A stretch of 64,000 nt of DNA from Tissierella sp. (GCF_031460495.1 NZ_JAVKTS010000003.1:186001-250000); one strand, 5' to 3'; numbered from the stretch's first letter, positions 16,362-25,400 are shown. Numbers and translations: made by a program. Notes: generated by a model from the letters alone, not told the origin.

Positions 16362-16619
16362 TTATATTTCTAATTCATTATAATCGAAAATAATTTGCTC
16401 GCCACCATTTACAACTATACAGGGTAGTCCTACTCTTCCTGCTTCCCTGACTTCTTTAAATTCATCATAGTTATCTCTATACTTTAAAAACATCTTTAAA
16501 TTTAACATATTCTCTGTAATATCTAAATATACAAACTTAATATCATGATCGGAAAGATACTCTTTCGCTGGCTCACAGCCTGATCAATGCTTACTTCCAA
16601 ATACAATTATTTTTCTCAT
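16362..16619 (-). CDS. Glutaredoxin-like selenoprotein (UxxC active site)
   Basis: From ATG 16619, 6 bases after GGAGGG, an 85-residue frame has a single in-frame TGA at codon 12 (16584-16586). The N-terminus RKIIVFGSKH-U-SGC puts the TGA at the first position of a CxxC redox site, with Cys15 as partner. A later GRVGLPCIVVNGGE supplies the cis-proline glutathione-site loop of thioredoxin-fold proteins. GAAAGA (16561-16566) pairs UCUUUC (16552-16557) with a GUA loop starting 24 bases after the UGA, as required of bacterial SECIS elements. UxxC glutaredoxin-like selenoproteins are known. Expected role: thiol-disulfide exchange in the cytoplasm. Confidence 0.85.
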
Positions 16620-16697
16620 TTGATTCCCTCCAATTTCAATATATATCTTCATTATATACTGTTGGCGCTAATCTTTCCATAGTAATAGTACATTAGG

Positions 16698-17648
16698 TCA
16701 TCTAAAAACCAAGGTTTTACTTAAACTATCATAAGCTATTATTGTATTTACAAATATGTCCCTCGCATTGTTACTATATAATTCTGGTTCATCCATTGCT
16801 GTACTAAAATGAGTGAGCAATAGTTCACATACTTTCCCTTTATATGCCAACTCTGCAGCCTCAGCAAAAGTCATATGCTTGTTTTTTATGGCTTTTTCAA
16901 GGTCTTCGTTATCACCATAAGTTCCTTCACATACAAATAAATCACTTTCATTAATAAAACTTGGTATTGCATCTATTGGTCTTGTATCAGTTATGTAGCT
17001 AAGTTTTATACCTCTTCTTTCTTCCCCTAATACCATACTAGGTTCATATACTTGATTTTCATGAGTTACAGTTTCACCATTTTGTAGTCTTCCCCATATT
17101 TCCTTTGGTACTTTATTTAGTTCTGCCTTCTCTGGATAAAACTTAGGCTTTCTTTGTAAATAAAAACTATATCCTAGACATGGTGCTGAATGTTCAAGTT
17201 CTAATGAAGACAATATAATCTCTTCATTAGAAAAGTCCTCCACCTCTTTTACCTCCAATATGCCTGATACGATACTAAGACCTAGTGAACCTTCAGGACT
17301 TTCTATTATATGTAAATCATAAGGAAGATATGGAAGAGCTACCATGATACTATTTATTACATCTGCTATACCAGCTGGCCCTATTATTGTAATAGGCTCA
17401 GTTCTATCACTATTCCCAATAGTCGATAGAAGCCCTGGCAAACCAAATATATGATCTCCATGACAATGGGTTATACATATTACATCAATGGATTTAAATC
17501 CACTATTAATTTTTCTCATGGCTACTTGCGTACCCTCTCCACAGTCTATAAGAATCTTCCTTCCTTTATAGTTTATAAGTAAAGAAGATAGAAACCTATC
17601 AGGCATAGGCATCCCGCCACCAGATCCTAATAAAGATATATTAAGCAA
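16698..17648 (-). CDS. rnz: Ribonuclease Z
   Basis: This 316-residue metallo-beta-lactamase-fold enzyme has the zinc motif HCHGDH at residues 61-66 and the N-terminal GSGGGMPMPDR-SS loop of RNase Z. Later motifs include ITDTRP and an HMTFAEAAELA segment followed by LLTHFS, all usual for the tRNA 3'-end processing family. Length is normal. It removes 3' trailers from tRNA precursors, mainly those without encoded CCA. Confidence 0.93.
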   Translation of the reverse strand: MLNISLLGSGGGMPMPDRFLSSLLINYKGRKILIDCGEGTQVAMRKINSGFKSIDVICITHCHGDHIFGLPGLLSTIGNSDRTEPITIIGPAGIADVINSIMVALPYLPYDLHIIESPEGSLGLSIVSGILEVKEVEDFSNEEIILSSLELEHSAPCLGYSFYLQRKPKFYPEKAELNKVPKEIWGRLQNGETVTHENQVYEPSMVLGEERRGIKLSYITDTRPIDAIPSFINESDLFVCEGTYGDNEDLEKAIKNKHMTFAEAAELAYKGKVCELLLTHFSTAMDEPELYSNNARDIFVNTIIAYDSLSKTLVFR

Positions 17649-17724
17649 TTAAATCATCCCTTTTAATTAGTTATATTGGCTTTATTATACCCTTATTGAG
17701 TGAAGTTAGATATATTAATAGAAA

Positions 17725-17759
17725 AAACCAAAACAAAGTATAGATATTTGTTTTGGTTT
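17725..17759 (-). terminator. Terminator after the NUDIX gene
   Basis: AAACCAAAACAAA and TTTGTTTTGGTTT form a perfect 13-base stem. Confidence 0.85.
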
Positions 17760-17789
17760 CTATATTGTTAAGTTATATTTTCCAGATCA

Positions 17790-18287
17790 TTATATCTGTA
17801 TATACTGCGAAAGTAGCTTAAAATAATCATCACTATATCTAAAAAAGCTTCCCTCATATATCATTTCTCTTAATTCTTTTGCATTAACCCATTTAACATC
17901 ATCTACTTCTTCTTTCTGTAAGGTGATGTCTTCTAGCTCAATGTCTTGTTTCACAACCCAAATATCAGTTAAGTCATTTTTGCGTTTATGCCTTAGAGGT
18001 TCTAACATAGAATTTAAATTAACTTCTATGCCTAATTCTTCTTTTGTTTCTCTACAGGCAGCCGTAATACTATCTTCACCTTGAATAGCAGATCCTCCTG
18101 TTGTAGCCCATACTCCAGGGGCGAACTCTAAATGCTCTGGTCTTTTTTGAATCAATATTTCCCCATTGCTATTAACAATCCATATATGAACTACCAGATG
18201 ATATTCATCTGCTTTTAATTCTTCTCCTCTCATAATGGTTCTTCCTGTTAGATTCCCATTTTCATCTAATATGTCCCATATCTCCAT
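17790..18287 (-). CDS. NUDIX hydrolase
   Basis: The 165-residue protein carries the NUDIX box GGSAIQGEDSITAACRETKEELG (GX5EX7REXXEEXG pattern). It belongs to the branch that begins MEIWDILDENG, related to isopentenyl-diphosphate isomerase-like and YfcD proteins. Start ATG 18287 is chosen for GGAGGAG 9 bases upstream; a longer frame from 18329 would overlap the previous gene. It follows the APH-like gene by about 28 bases. Substrate is probably a nucleoside diphosphate derivative; not identifiable by sequence. Confidence 0.9.
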   Translation of the reverse strand: MEIWDILDENGNLTGRTIMRGEELKADEYHLVVHIWIVNSNGEILIQKRPEHLEFAPGVWATTGGSAIQGEDSITAACRETKEELGIEVNLNSMLEPLRHKRKNDLTDIWVVKQDIELEDITLQKEEVDDVKWVNAKELREMIYEGSFFRYSDDYFKLLSQYIQI

Positions 18288-18315
18288 AGTAATAAACTCC
18301 TCCACAATTTTCTTA

Positions 18316-19089
18316 TTAAAATAACTCATCTAGAAGAATATAGTAATCAACTTTTTCCCAATTAGGTTCTATACCTAGGTATTTAAAAAGTAAATCTGTA
18401 TATTTATCTGTATCATAATTATGTTTCAATGACCTAACACATAAAGCTATATCCTGATATATATCTGCTATTCCGCCTCTCCCTAAGTCTATGAAACCAT
18501 TAACTTTATTGTCTTTGGCAATAATATTAGGAAGGCAATAATCTCCATGAGCAAATATAGGGGTAAATTCTTTAGGCTTATTTATCCTTAAATATTCCAG
18601 TAACTCCATAGGAGTATTAAATCTGTTGTTTTCCTCCCAATCAGACATATCAACGAGATTATTATTTATATTATCTAATGCCTCCTCTAATTTTATTTCA
18701 AGGCTATTATCAAATGTGCAATTTTCAATTGAAATAGTTTCTAGCATCTTTATTCCATCTGCTAAAAGTTTAACTGTCTTTTCTGGATTGTTAAGACAAT
18801 ATTCTGAGCAGAGCATTTCTCCATTAACTTCTGTCATAAGTAAATAATCGAAGCCATTATATGAGTCAAAGTATATTATTATAGGAACTGGTAGTTTGTC
18901 TTGTAACCACTCCATAATTTTTAATTCTCTATGAAGTCCCTGAAGAACAGGTTGAATCTTTAGATAATAGGATGTCTTATTATTATAATATCTATATACT
19001 CCAGCCGTAGAACGACCAATATCGTCCACTTCACAAGTCATCCCTTCTAAGAGCATCTGCAAATCTTTTGGAAATTGTTGTGCATTCAT
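18316..19089 (-). CDS. APH-family kinase (aminoglycoside phosphotransferase-like)
   Basis: The 257-residue protein has the APH catalytic loop HGDYCLPNII and the magnesium-binding FIDLGRGG, where the usual D-x-G/D pattern is kept. The N-terminal ATP site region includes YYLKIQP with the likely lysine. It resembles APH(3') enzymes, which phosphorylate kanamycin-type antibiotics, but many homologues act on other alcohols and resistance cannot be claimed. It is first of a cluster of small-molecule enzymes (NUDIX, 2'-5' ligase-like, HD) on one strand. Confidence 0.8.
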   Translation of the reverse strand: MNAQQFPKDLQMLLEGMTCEVDDIGRSTAGVYRYYNNKTSYYLKIQPVLQGLHRELKIMEWLQDKLPVPIIIYFDSYNGFDYLLMTEVNGEMLCSEYCLNNPEKTVKLLADGIKMLETISIENCTFDNSLEIKLEEALDNINNNLVDMSDWEENNRFNTPMELLEYLRINKPKEFTPIFAHGDYCLPNIIAKDNKVNGFIDLGRGGIADIYQDIALCVRSLKHNYDTDKYTDLLFKYLGIEPNWEKVDYYILLDELF

Positions 19090-19099
19090 TTCATTTCAC

Positions 19100-19636
19100 C
19101 TAAACTACATCTAGAAATCTAAATGACTTTATTACCTTTACTGGATCGAATTCTATTAGTTTAATAGTTTCAATTTTTACATCGAATGGCTTAAAATCTT
19201 CTTTGACAACTTCAAATGCCTCGGGCATTTTTGACTTGGCAATATTCATTCCTAGTGTGCAATGAGGATGCCAAAACTCAGGTAAATAATACTTTGATTG
19301 TCCTTTGATATTTTCCATATGTTTGTGTAACTTTTTATGGAAGTTTATTAATATATCTGAAGGGTCTGGAGATATAAATAATACCCCTTCGTCTGATGGA
19401 AAACTCCCTAGATTAGACATCCTTATATTAAACTCACTTTCATCCTTAACTACCTTTTCAATTATCATTTCCACCTCTGAAATGTTAATATCATCAATTA
19501 TAGCCAATGAAATATGCGGGTACTCTCCAAATTCATCCATATAATCTGATATACCTCTTTCTTTTAGCTTTTTCCACATGTTTTTAACAATCAGGCTGCT
19601 CTCCTCATCAAAGTTCAATTCAATAGAAAATGGCAT
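19100..19636 (-). CDS. 2'-5' RNA ligase / cyclic phosphodiesterase-like protein
   Basis: This 178-residue protein has both H-x-S/T motifs of the 2H phosphoesterase superfamily: PHISLAII near residue 44 and PHCTLGMN near residue 128. Such enzymes open or form 2',3'-cyclic or 2'-5' phosphodiester bonds in RNA or nucleotides. Length is typical. It ends 10 bases before the APH-like gene. The natural substrate cannot be told. Confidence 0.85.
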   Translation of the reverse strand: MPFSIELNFDEESSLIVKNMWKKLKERGISDYMDEFGEYPHISLAIIDDINISEVEMIIEKVVKDESEFNIRMSNLGSFPSDEGVLFISPDPSDILINFHKKLHKHMENIKGQSKYYLPEFWHPHCTLGMNIAKSKMPEAFEVVKEDFKPFDVKIETIKLIEFDPVKVIKSFRFLDVV

Positions 19637-19719
19637 AAGCTCTCCCTCCCAAATTTAATCTATCTGTATATTAATATAAGTTTCATTTTGTATTACATCA
19701 CAAAACTTTATGGACATAT

Positions 19720-20367
19720 CTAGACGATACTGTAGCTTGATTCAAGCTGAGATCTTAATCTCTCAAAAAATTGTGTTTGAAATGTAATTTTATCAACCCA
19801 CATATCAGTTCCAGTTTTAGTGGCTAATTCCATATCCTTGTACTTATTTAACTTTTCTAGAACTACAGCTACATATTCCATTTGCTCTTCATAGCTAAGT
19901 CCTGAAAATGATTTATATTCTAAACCTTCATAGATTCTAAAAGCATCAAATCTGTCAATATTGTCACAATCTCCAATACTTTTTGCCAGCGCTGTTCTTT
20001 CACCAGTGAAATCTGATTCATCATCAACATGGATAGCTATACCATAACAAATTTCATCTACTTGTCCACTACTTAGTTCCAATGTTTCTAGAAATGGTCT
20101 TGCTATTTTAGCGGCGTTTCTCCCATGATCTAGCCAATCTTTTTCTGTACGGAATTCATCTATATAGCTTATATCGTGCAAAAGACAGCCAATGATTAGT
20201 GATTCTTCATTCAAGCTCTCTTTCATTGCAATTTCTTTTCCTATATTTGCTATACGAATTGTATGCTCCAGTCTATATTTTTTGTCTTTTGGATTTCTTG
20301 ACATATACTCACTCATATTAAATTGTTCCTTTATAAAATCAATAGTTTTGATTATGTTGTCCCCCAT
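19720..20367 (-). CDS. HD-domain phosphohydrolase
   Basis: The 215-residue protein has an HD domain in which YRLEHTIRIAN supplies the first histidine, LLHDISYID the HD pair, and GDCDNIDRFDA a final aspartate. These bind metal in nucleotide or phosphoester hydrolases. It lies in a run of same-strand, separately spaced genes. Specific substrate unknown. Confidence 0.85.
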   Translation of the reverse strand: MGDNIIKTIDFIKEQFNMSEYMSRNPKDKKYRLEHTIRIANIGKEIAMKESLNEESLIIGCLLHDISYIDEFRTEKDWLDHGRNAAKIARPFLETLELSSGQVDEICYGIAIHVDDESDFTGERTALAKSIGDCDNIDRFDAFRIYEGLEYKSFSGLSYEEQMEYVAVVLEKLNKYKDMELATKTGTDMWVDKITFQTQFFERLRSQLESSYSIV

Positions 20368-20448
20368 TTTTTACCTCCTCAATTTCTTATTATTTCTATC
20401 TTTTATAAACTAACATAGAATATACCTATGCTTTATTACTCATATTGT

Positions 20449-21348
20449 TTATTCTTCTGGTTTAAAATAATTCATGATCCAATCATAGCAATCTCTTAAT
20501 TCGTTCTCAGTTAGAATCTCTGAGCGGTGCTCAAATAATACCTTTACATCTTTGTTTTGGGAAGATATTATTTCTAAGAATTCTCCAATATTACCCCATC
20601 CATCCTGTGTATTTAGACCTATCAATGCGGGATAATGCCCATACTCAATTATATCTATAACCTTAATATTAGATATATGAAGTAAATATGTATACTTAGC
20701 CATGTCCTTTATAAATCCATTTTTGTCAAAGCTTTTATCTATTTTACTCAAAACATGAATCCTTGCACTATCTAAACATAGCTTTATATCTGAATACTCC
20801 TCTAACAAATCTTTTAATAAGTCACCCTGATATAAATACTTATTTAGCATCTCTATTTCCAATACTATTTGAATTTTATACCTTCTGGATAATTCAGATA
20901 GTGTTTTTAGTGTATCTTTACATTTATCTGCAAATATTTCAAAACCATAATAATCTTCACTAATAACTTCATTTTTATGAGAAAAATTACATTTGTCCCA
21001 GCTAAGTTTTTCATTAACTACCATAGGTTTAGGGAAATGTATTAGCAAATATTCTGCCCCTATCTCTGATGCATATTTAATTTCATTTTCAACAGCTATA
21101 AATGCTTCTACAACTTCACTTTCATCAAGTGATAATAATAATGGATCCCTATATTTATAGCTTGTCTTTCTTAAGGGAAAATGCACCCCTATTTTAAAAT
21201 TATCTCTTTTAGCTATCTCAACTATTCTTTGTACTTCTTTTTCATCAGTGAAATTACAAAATTCTATTCCTGAAAATTCCGATGAAAAATCTCTATTATA
21301 CTTTGTATCATCAAATTTGCAATGCATTCCTATAAAATACTCTACCAT
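20449..21348 (-). CDS. Sugar phosphate isomerase/epimerase-like TIM barrel
   Basis: The 299-residue protein looks like the xylose-isomerase-type TIM-barrel family (endonuclease IV / sugar epimerase-like). It has FKIGVHFPL, YLLIHFPK, IVLEIEM, IKLCLDSARIH and a C-terminal VLFEHRSE, which place Glu, Asp and His residues at barrel strand ends for metal binding. ATG 21348 follows GGGG. Substrate unknown; an epimerase is likely, but AP-endonuclease-like roles are not excluded. Confidence 0.75.
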   Translation of the reverse strand: MVEYFIGMHCKFDDTKYNRDFSSEFSGIEFCNFTDEKEVQRIVEIAKRDNFKIGVHFPLRKTSYKYRDPLLLSLDESEVVEAFIAVENEIKYASEIGAEYLLIHFPKPMVVNEKLSWDKCNFSHKNEVISEDYYGFEIFADKCKDTLKTLSELSRRYKIQIVLEIEMLNKYLYQGDLLKDLLEEYSDIKLCLDSARIHVLSKIDKSFDKNGFIKDMAKYTYLLHISNIKVIDIIEYGHYPALIGLNTQDGWGNIGEFLEIISSQNKDVKVLFEHRSEILTENELRDCYDWIMNYFKPEE

Positions 21349-21582
21349 CAAAATCCCCTTTTCTCTATTAAGTCTTCAATAATTCATACTAAGATTTCTC
21401 TCCTTAAATTGTTCTACTTATATATTCTACTTAATTTGTAGAATCCCTTCTTTTTTTAGAACTTTTTATCATATAAAAATGACTTTTTACCAAATTCCTA
21501 GTAAAAGGTCACATAAATGTATCTAATCAATAATCATTAATTAATGTGTATAAATCAAAATTATTTCATTTTAGAGAATGTT

Positions 21583-21738
21583 TTAGGATAATCCATCTAT
21601 CAATCCTCTTAATATTTCACTTGCTTCGTCAATAGAATAGGTTTTTGCTCCATTAATTTTATCTATTTCAGCATCACGCAATTTTTCTCTTAAATCTAGT
21701 ATTTCCTTTCGCAAGGAAGTTGAAGGTTTGATTTTCAT
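21583..21738 (-). CDS. Small orphan antitoxin-like protein
   Basis: A 51-residue frame starts at ATG 21738 after GAGGTGAT. The N-terminus MKIKPSTSLRKEI resembles Phd/YefM antitoxins. The end, KINGAKTYSIDEASEIL, resembles the C-terminal region of Phd/RelB proteins. The middle of a normal antitoxin seems missing, and no toxin gene is nearby. It may be a shortened relic or an orphan regulator. Confidence 0.5.
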   Translation of the reverse strand: MKIKPSTSLRKEILDLREKLRDAEIDKINGAKTYSIDEASEILRGLIDGLS

Positions 21739-21812
21739 ATTATCACCTCGTATAGTTTTCTATGTTTAAAAAAATAATTTAGATAATGATTTATCTGTCT
21801 TTTATTATTTTT

Positions 21813-22007
21813 CTACTTTTTTCTCTTAAATACTGCTATTGCATCCCTACTATAACCTTGGGCCGCATTTGCTGTAAAACAGGATACTAGCTCCCATCCT
21901 TGTTCTCCTAGTTTGTTAAGTTCATAATCAAAATCTTCTATTTCTAATATTCCTCCACTAAATCCCTTCAATCCAAATTTAATAGTCTTATATTCCCATC
22001 TCTCCAA
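21813..22007 (-). CDS. DUF4177-type small protein
   Basis: This 64-residue protein opens MERWEYKTIKF and contains LNKLGEQGWELVSCF and AVFKRKK, the signature of the small DUF4177 family. It has a single beta-rich domain and no signal peptide. GGGGGG and AAATT precede the ATG. Function unknown. Confidence 0.8.
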   Translation of the reverse strand: MERWEYKTIKFGLKGFSGGILEIEDFDYELNKLGEQGWELVSCFTANAAQGYSRDAIAVFKRKK

Positions 22008-22070
22008 TTTTTTCCCCCCTATACATTATCTCCCTTTTTTACTTTTAACTACTTGTGTCATATTAATGAA

Positions 22071-22559
22071 TCATTTGAGGCTTCTTACCATCAATAAACA
22101 TGGGCTTTGTTCTCCCCAGATTTCTTTAATTTCTTCTAAGGGATAAAATCCTGATTTGTTATAAAATTCTCTAGTTTTCCTATAGTTCTTATCTGGATGA
22201 CTTTCTCCAAGGGTTTTTACCATTAAAAATTTATAGCCATTTTTTTGAGAATAGCTTGCTGCTCTTTCAACTAATTCTCTGCCGATTCCTCTATTATGAT
22301 ATCCCTTCAAAACACCCATAGCATATATTTCAGAGGTATATTCATTGTTAATCTTTAGGCTTAAAAACCCTACTGCTTCATCATTATGAAAAGCTGCATA
22401 AAATATCATTTCTTTTGATTTGTCAACATATTCTACAATAGCTTCCTCTATTCCAAACCATTCAGGCAATTGCCTAAGTATTAAATCAGTAATGTTTAAT
22501 TTCATTTCTGCATTATCTATGGATTTAATAAAATAATCTTTGTTAATAGTTTTAGTCAT
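22071..22559 (-). CDS. GNAT-family N-acetyltransferase
   Basis: The 162-residue protein has the acetyl-CoA binding loop of GNAT enzymes (GVLKGYHNRGIGRELVERA) and a C-terminal FYNKSGFYPLEEI. ATG 22559 is preferred because GGGGGTG lies before it. It would acetylate an amine on a small molecule or protein; the acceptor is unknown. Confidence 0.88.
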   Translation of the reverse strand: MTKTINKDYFIKSIDNAEMKLNITDLILRQLPEWFGIEEAIVEYVDKSKEMIFYAAFHNDEAVGFLSLKINNEYTSEIYAMGVLKGYHNRGIGRELVERAASYSQKNGYKFLMVKTLGESHPDKNYRKTREFYNKSGFYPLEEIKEIWGEQSPCLLMVRSLK

Positions 22560-22690
22560 TACAACACCCCCAAATAATTTCAACTAATATAGAGATACTA
22601 AATCTCCTATTACTTAATTCTACATATTTTGTCAAAATCCTTCTATAAATCAAAATACTTTTTGTATATTCAAATATTCTTTTAATTAGA

Positions 22691-22716
22691 ATAAGGCAGT
22701 TCCTAGACCGCCTTAT
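22691..22716 (-). terminator. Terminator after the AraC-type gene
   Basis: ATAAGGC (22691-22697) pairs GCCTTAT (22710-22716), just downstream of the gene ending at 22744. Confidence 0.65.
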
Positions 22717-22743
22717 CCATCTAACTCCTATAAATTTCAATAG

Positions 22744-23652
22744 TTATATATTTACTTGCCTAACGGGTCTCGCTTCAATATATCCTCTATATCCCATAGG
22801 CATAAGCTGAAATCTCGGTGCATCTTCATCAGCCCATCTAAATCCATAGATTTCTGGATTATAGATTTTCATTACCTCCCATAGTTCACCTATGGCATCT
22901 TGAAACTTATCATCGTCATAAGGCTGTCCTTGAAATACCATCATCTTACATGGTAGCAAGTCTATGATATCAAAGCCTTCAGGTATTCCCCCTGTATAAT
23001 CCATAGGAACTTCTACGCCTTGTGCATATAGTGATGTACCAGGTATCTGCATGTTTTCAGGTAACCATATTCCTATAGGCTCATATAAGGCTTCTTTAAT
23101 GCTGGAAATTATACCCCATACATCACACCCAACTTCCTCACAATATTCGAAGTAATGTGTAGCTTTAATTCCTCTCTTTAATATCAACTTTCTTGCTGGT
23201 CTATCAACTACTTGAACAAACACTGTACCAATATCAGGTTTTTGTTTCATAATACCCTCTCCTCTTTGTAAAGTAAGATAATAGTCACGGATACGATTTG
23301 GCATAAATAATTTTACCGGGGGAGTGTTCTTGAAATAATATTTAGGAGTCATACCAAAGTACTTAGAAAATGCTCTTGTAAATCCCTCATGAGAATCAAA
23401 TGCAAAATCTAAAGCCACATCAATAATTTTAATATTTTCGTCTCTTATTTTTACAGCAGCTTCTGAAAGTCTGAGATTTCTAATATACTCAAAAGGAGTT
23501 TTTCCGATCAATTCCTTAAATACTCTTCCAGAATGCCATGGTGAATAACCAGCAGCTTGTGCTAATGCATAAAGAGTAATTGGCTCATTTATGTGTTCTT
23601 CGATATAATCCTGCATACGCTGAACTGCGTTTATTTTTTCCCAACTCTCCAT
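22744..23652 (-). CDS. AraC-family regulator with GyrI-like effector domain
   Basis: Residues ~8-110 are a double helix-turn-helix AraC DNA-binding domain (ITLYALAQAAGYSPWHSGRVFKEL; FDSHEGFTRAFSKYFGMTPKYY). Residues ~140-300 look like the GyrI/Rob effector-binding fold (DRPARKLILKRG, YTGGIPEGFDI). This arrangement is found in Rob/SoxS-like regulators that bind small lipophilic or drug-like compounds. AGGAGATG precedes the ATG. Target genes are not evident; the divergent or neighbouring flavoprotein gene is one candidate. Confidence 0.88.
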   Translation of the reverse strand: MESWEKINAVQRMQDYIEEHINEPITLYALAQAAGYSPWHSGRVFKELIGKTPFEYIRNLRLSEAAVKIRDENIKIIDVALDFAFDSHEGFTRAFSKYFGMTPKYYFKNTPPVKLFMPNRIRDYYLTLQRGEGIMKQKPDIGTVFVQVVDRPARKLILKRGIKATHYFEYCEEVGCDVWGIISSIKEALYEPIGIWLPENMQIPGTSLYAQGVEVPMDYTGGIPEGFDIIDLLPCKMMVFQGQPYDDDKFQDAIGELWEVMKIYNPEIYGFRWADEDAPRFQLMPMGYRGYIEARPVRQVNI

Positions 23653-23719
23653 GTTATCATCTCCTATGTTGAGAATACAACTTTAAGAAAAGTTTTTCTT
23701 GACTTGGCTTGCTAAGAAG

Positions 23720-24289
23720 TCATAATAGTATCTGGTTAATCTTTTCTTTAATATTATTTCTAAGCTCTTCATTAGTTGCTACTGGTTGTCTTCTTGTTCC
23801 ATAATATCCTTCCTCTATCAATATCTCAACCCCGTGGTCTTGCATTACTCTTTTCATTGCTTCAATTGTAAACCCCATACTTAAGGAATCTGGGCCAGCA
23901 CAAGTCCCAATTATAATGGATTTTATTCCCTTTGAGTCTAACTGACTGCTCCAGCTACCACTTCCAAAATCAAATAGTGAAAAAAGTCTATCAAGAAATA
24001 TTTTCATATATGGAGTAACATTATAGTTGTAAGAAGGTGAACCTAAAATTATTCCTTCCGCAGTTTTAATTTTATCAATTACTAAGCTCATATCATCATT
24101 ATATTTACATTTCTTATTTCTGATACAAGACTCACAACCATTGCAAATGTTCTGCTCAATTTCACTTAATACAATTTTATCAACTTTTCTTCTTTGTTTT
24201 TCTAATTCCTCTATGTAATAATCCATTATGCTCTCAGTATTTTTTCCTCGTCTTGGACTACCTAATATTGCCATCCATCTTTTTTCCAT
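23720..24289 (-). CDS. Flavodoxin-like NAD(P)H-dependent reductase
   Basis: The 189-residue protein has the FMN phosphate loop GSPRRGKNT near residue 10, LGSPSYNYNVTPYMKIFLDR in the middle, and a cysteine cluster NGCESCIRNKKC near residue 50. That cluster is typical of the iron-sulfur flavoprotein/NADPH-dependent FMN reductase family. Three closely spaced cysteines could bind part of an Fe-S cluster. It probably reduces quinones, metals or drugs. Confidence 0.85.
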   Translation of the reverse strand: MEKRWMAILGSPRRGKNTESIMDYYIEELEKQRRKVDKIVLSEIEQNICNGCESCIRNKKCKYNDDMSLVIDKIKTAEGIILGSPSYNYNVTPYMKIFLDRLFSLFDFGSGSWSSQLDSKGIKSIIIGTCAGPDSLSMGFTIEAMKRVMQDHGVEILIEEGYYGTRRQPVATNEELRNNIKEKINQILL

Positions 24290-24334
24290 AATGCATCCCC
24301 CTTAGATAAGATTATTAAAACAATCCAAAATACA

Positions 24335-24802
24335 TTATCTCTTCTTAATCTTTATAATTGAATTAATCACTATGGCTATCAATGGCCCTAGTATAACTCC
24401 TATGGGTCCTAATATCATGGCTCCTAATATTGTTGCAATGAAAGTATAAAGCGGTCTAACTCCAATTTCCTTACCTACAATCTTCGGTTCTATAAATTGT
24501 CTCACGATAACTAATACAACATAGATAATGGCTATATTTGCACCCATATCTTTATTTCCTACAATAAAGCTAATTATAGACCAAGGTATCATAACAATAC
24601 CTGCTCCCAGAACAGGAATAATATCTAATATTGAAATCCCTGCAGATATCAATATAGGATGTGGGGCAGCTATTATCGTTAGACCTATGCTTAGGATTAT
24701 AAAGGTTATAAACATAAGTTTAAATTGAGCTTTCATATAGCCCTTAATACCTATTCCAGTATCACTTATTATTTGTTTTAAAAAATCTTTTTTGTTATTC
24801 AT
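24335..24802 (-). CDS. AI-2E-family transporter, short form
   Basis: The 155-residue membrane protein has four to five hydrophobic helices and the conserved AI-2E/UPF0118 C-terminal motifs LDIIPVLGAGIVMIPW and IEPKIVGKEIGVRPLYTF. Full-length members are about 340-380 residues, so this is only the C-terminal half. It has its own plausible start after GGAGGAGAT, so it may be a naturally short homologue or a truncated gene. Transport substrate unknown. Confidence 0.75.
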   Translation of the reverse strand: MNNKKDFLKQIISDTGIGIKGYMKAQFKLMFITFIILSIGLTIIAAPHPILISAGISILDIIPVLGAGIVMIPWSIISFIVGNKDMGANIAIIYVVLVIVRQFIEPKIVGKEIGVRPLYTFIATILGAMILGPIGVILGPLIAIVINSIIKIKKR

Positions 24803-24938
24803 TTATATTATCTCCTCCCAACTATCCTAACCAAATAACACCATTATTTGGAATTATATCATATTTCTGACTATCCACTCACATTATTTCTTAAACTGAA
24901 TAAAATATTGTAATTAATAAATTAAGGAGGTAAAATAA

Positions 24939-25361
24939 ATGTTACCATTATTAGGATGTCATAGAATACCTCAGATAACTGAGCTTGTATATGATGCCAT
25001 TGTGGATGAAGCAACTGCAGCTGAATTCTATGGAAGATTATTGCAAGAAGCACCAAATGATTTGCATAGGGAATTTATTCGCGATGCCATGGAGGATGAA
25101 TTAAATCATTTACAAAAATTCACTACACTTTATTGTTATCTTACTGGTTATATGCCTCAATATGTCATCACTCCTATAGTATATCCAAATTACAAAGAAG
25201 GAATCTTGATGGCTTTAAAGGATGAATTAGACGCAGCTTCATTCTATAGAGATGTACAACTTTCTACTACAGATCTATTTGTAAGAGATACCTTTTACTA
25301 TGCTATGGTAGAAGAATTAGAACATGCTACTCGATTTAGCACTTTGTACAATACTCTTTAA
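24939..25361 (+). CDS. Ferritin-like / rubrerythrin-like protein
   Basis: The 140-residue protein has two halves, each with E-x-E-x-x-H-type metal motifs (DEATAAEFYGRLL, DAMEDELNHLQKF, then DELDAASFYRD, AMVEELEHATRF). These are the four-helix-bundle ligands of a diiron centre. No rubredoxin domain is present. It probably acts in peroxide or iron handling in this anaerobe. AAGGAGG precedes the ATG and a strong terminator follows. Confidence 0.85.
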   Translation: MLPLLGCHRIPQITELVYDAIVDEATAAEFYGRLLQEAPNDLHREFIRDAMEDELNHLQKFTTLYCYLTGYMPQYVITPIVYPNYKEGILMALKDELDAASFYRDVQLSTTDLFVRDTFYYAMVEELEHATRFSTLYNTL

Positions 25362-25369
25362 TTCTCATC

Positions 25370-25400
25370 AAAAAAGCATATCAAGTTGATATGCTTTTTT
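25370..25400 (+). terminator. Terminator after the ferritin-like gene
   Basis: AAAAAGCATATCAA pairs TTGATATGCTTTTT around a single G, with T run. Confidence 0.9.

Noticed and set aside
18316-19089. Calling the APH-like gene an antibiotic resistance gene
   Set aside because: Family motifs do not show substrate, and no mobile-element context surrounds it.
22552-22740. 62-residue minus-strand frame upstream of the GNAT gene
   Set aside because: No ribosome site and no recognisable domain; it covers the promoter and terminator region.
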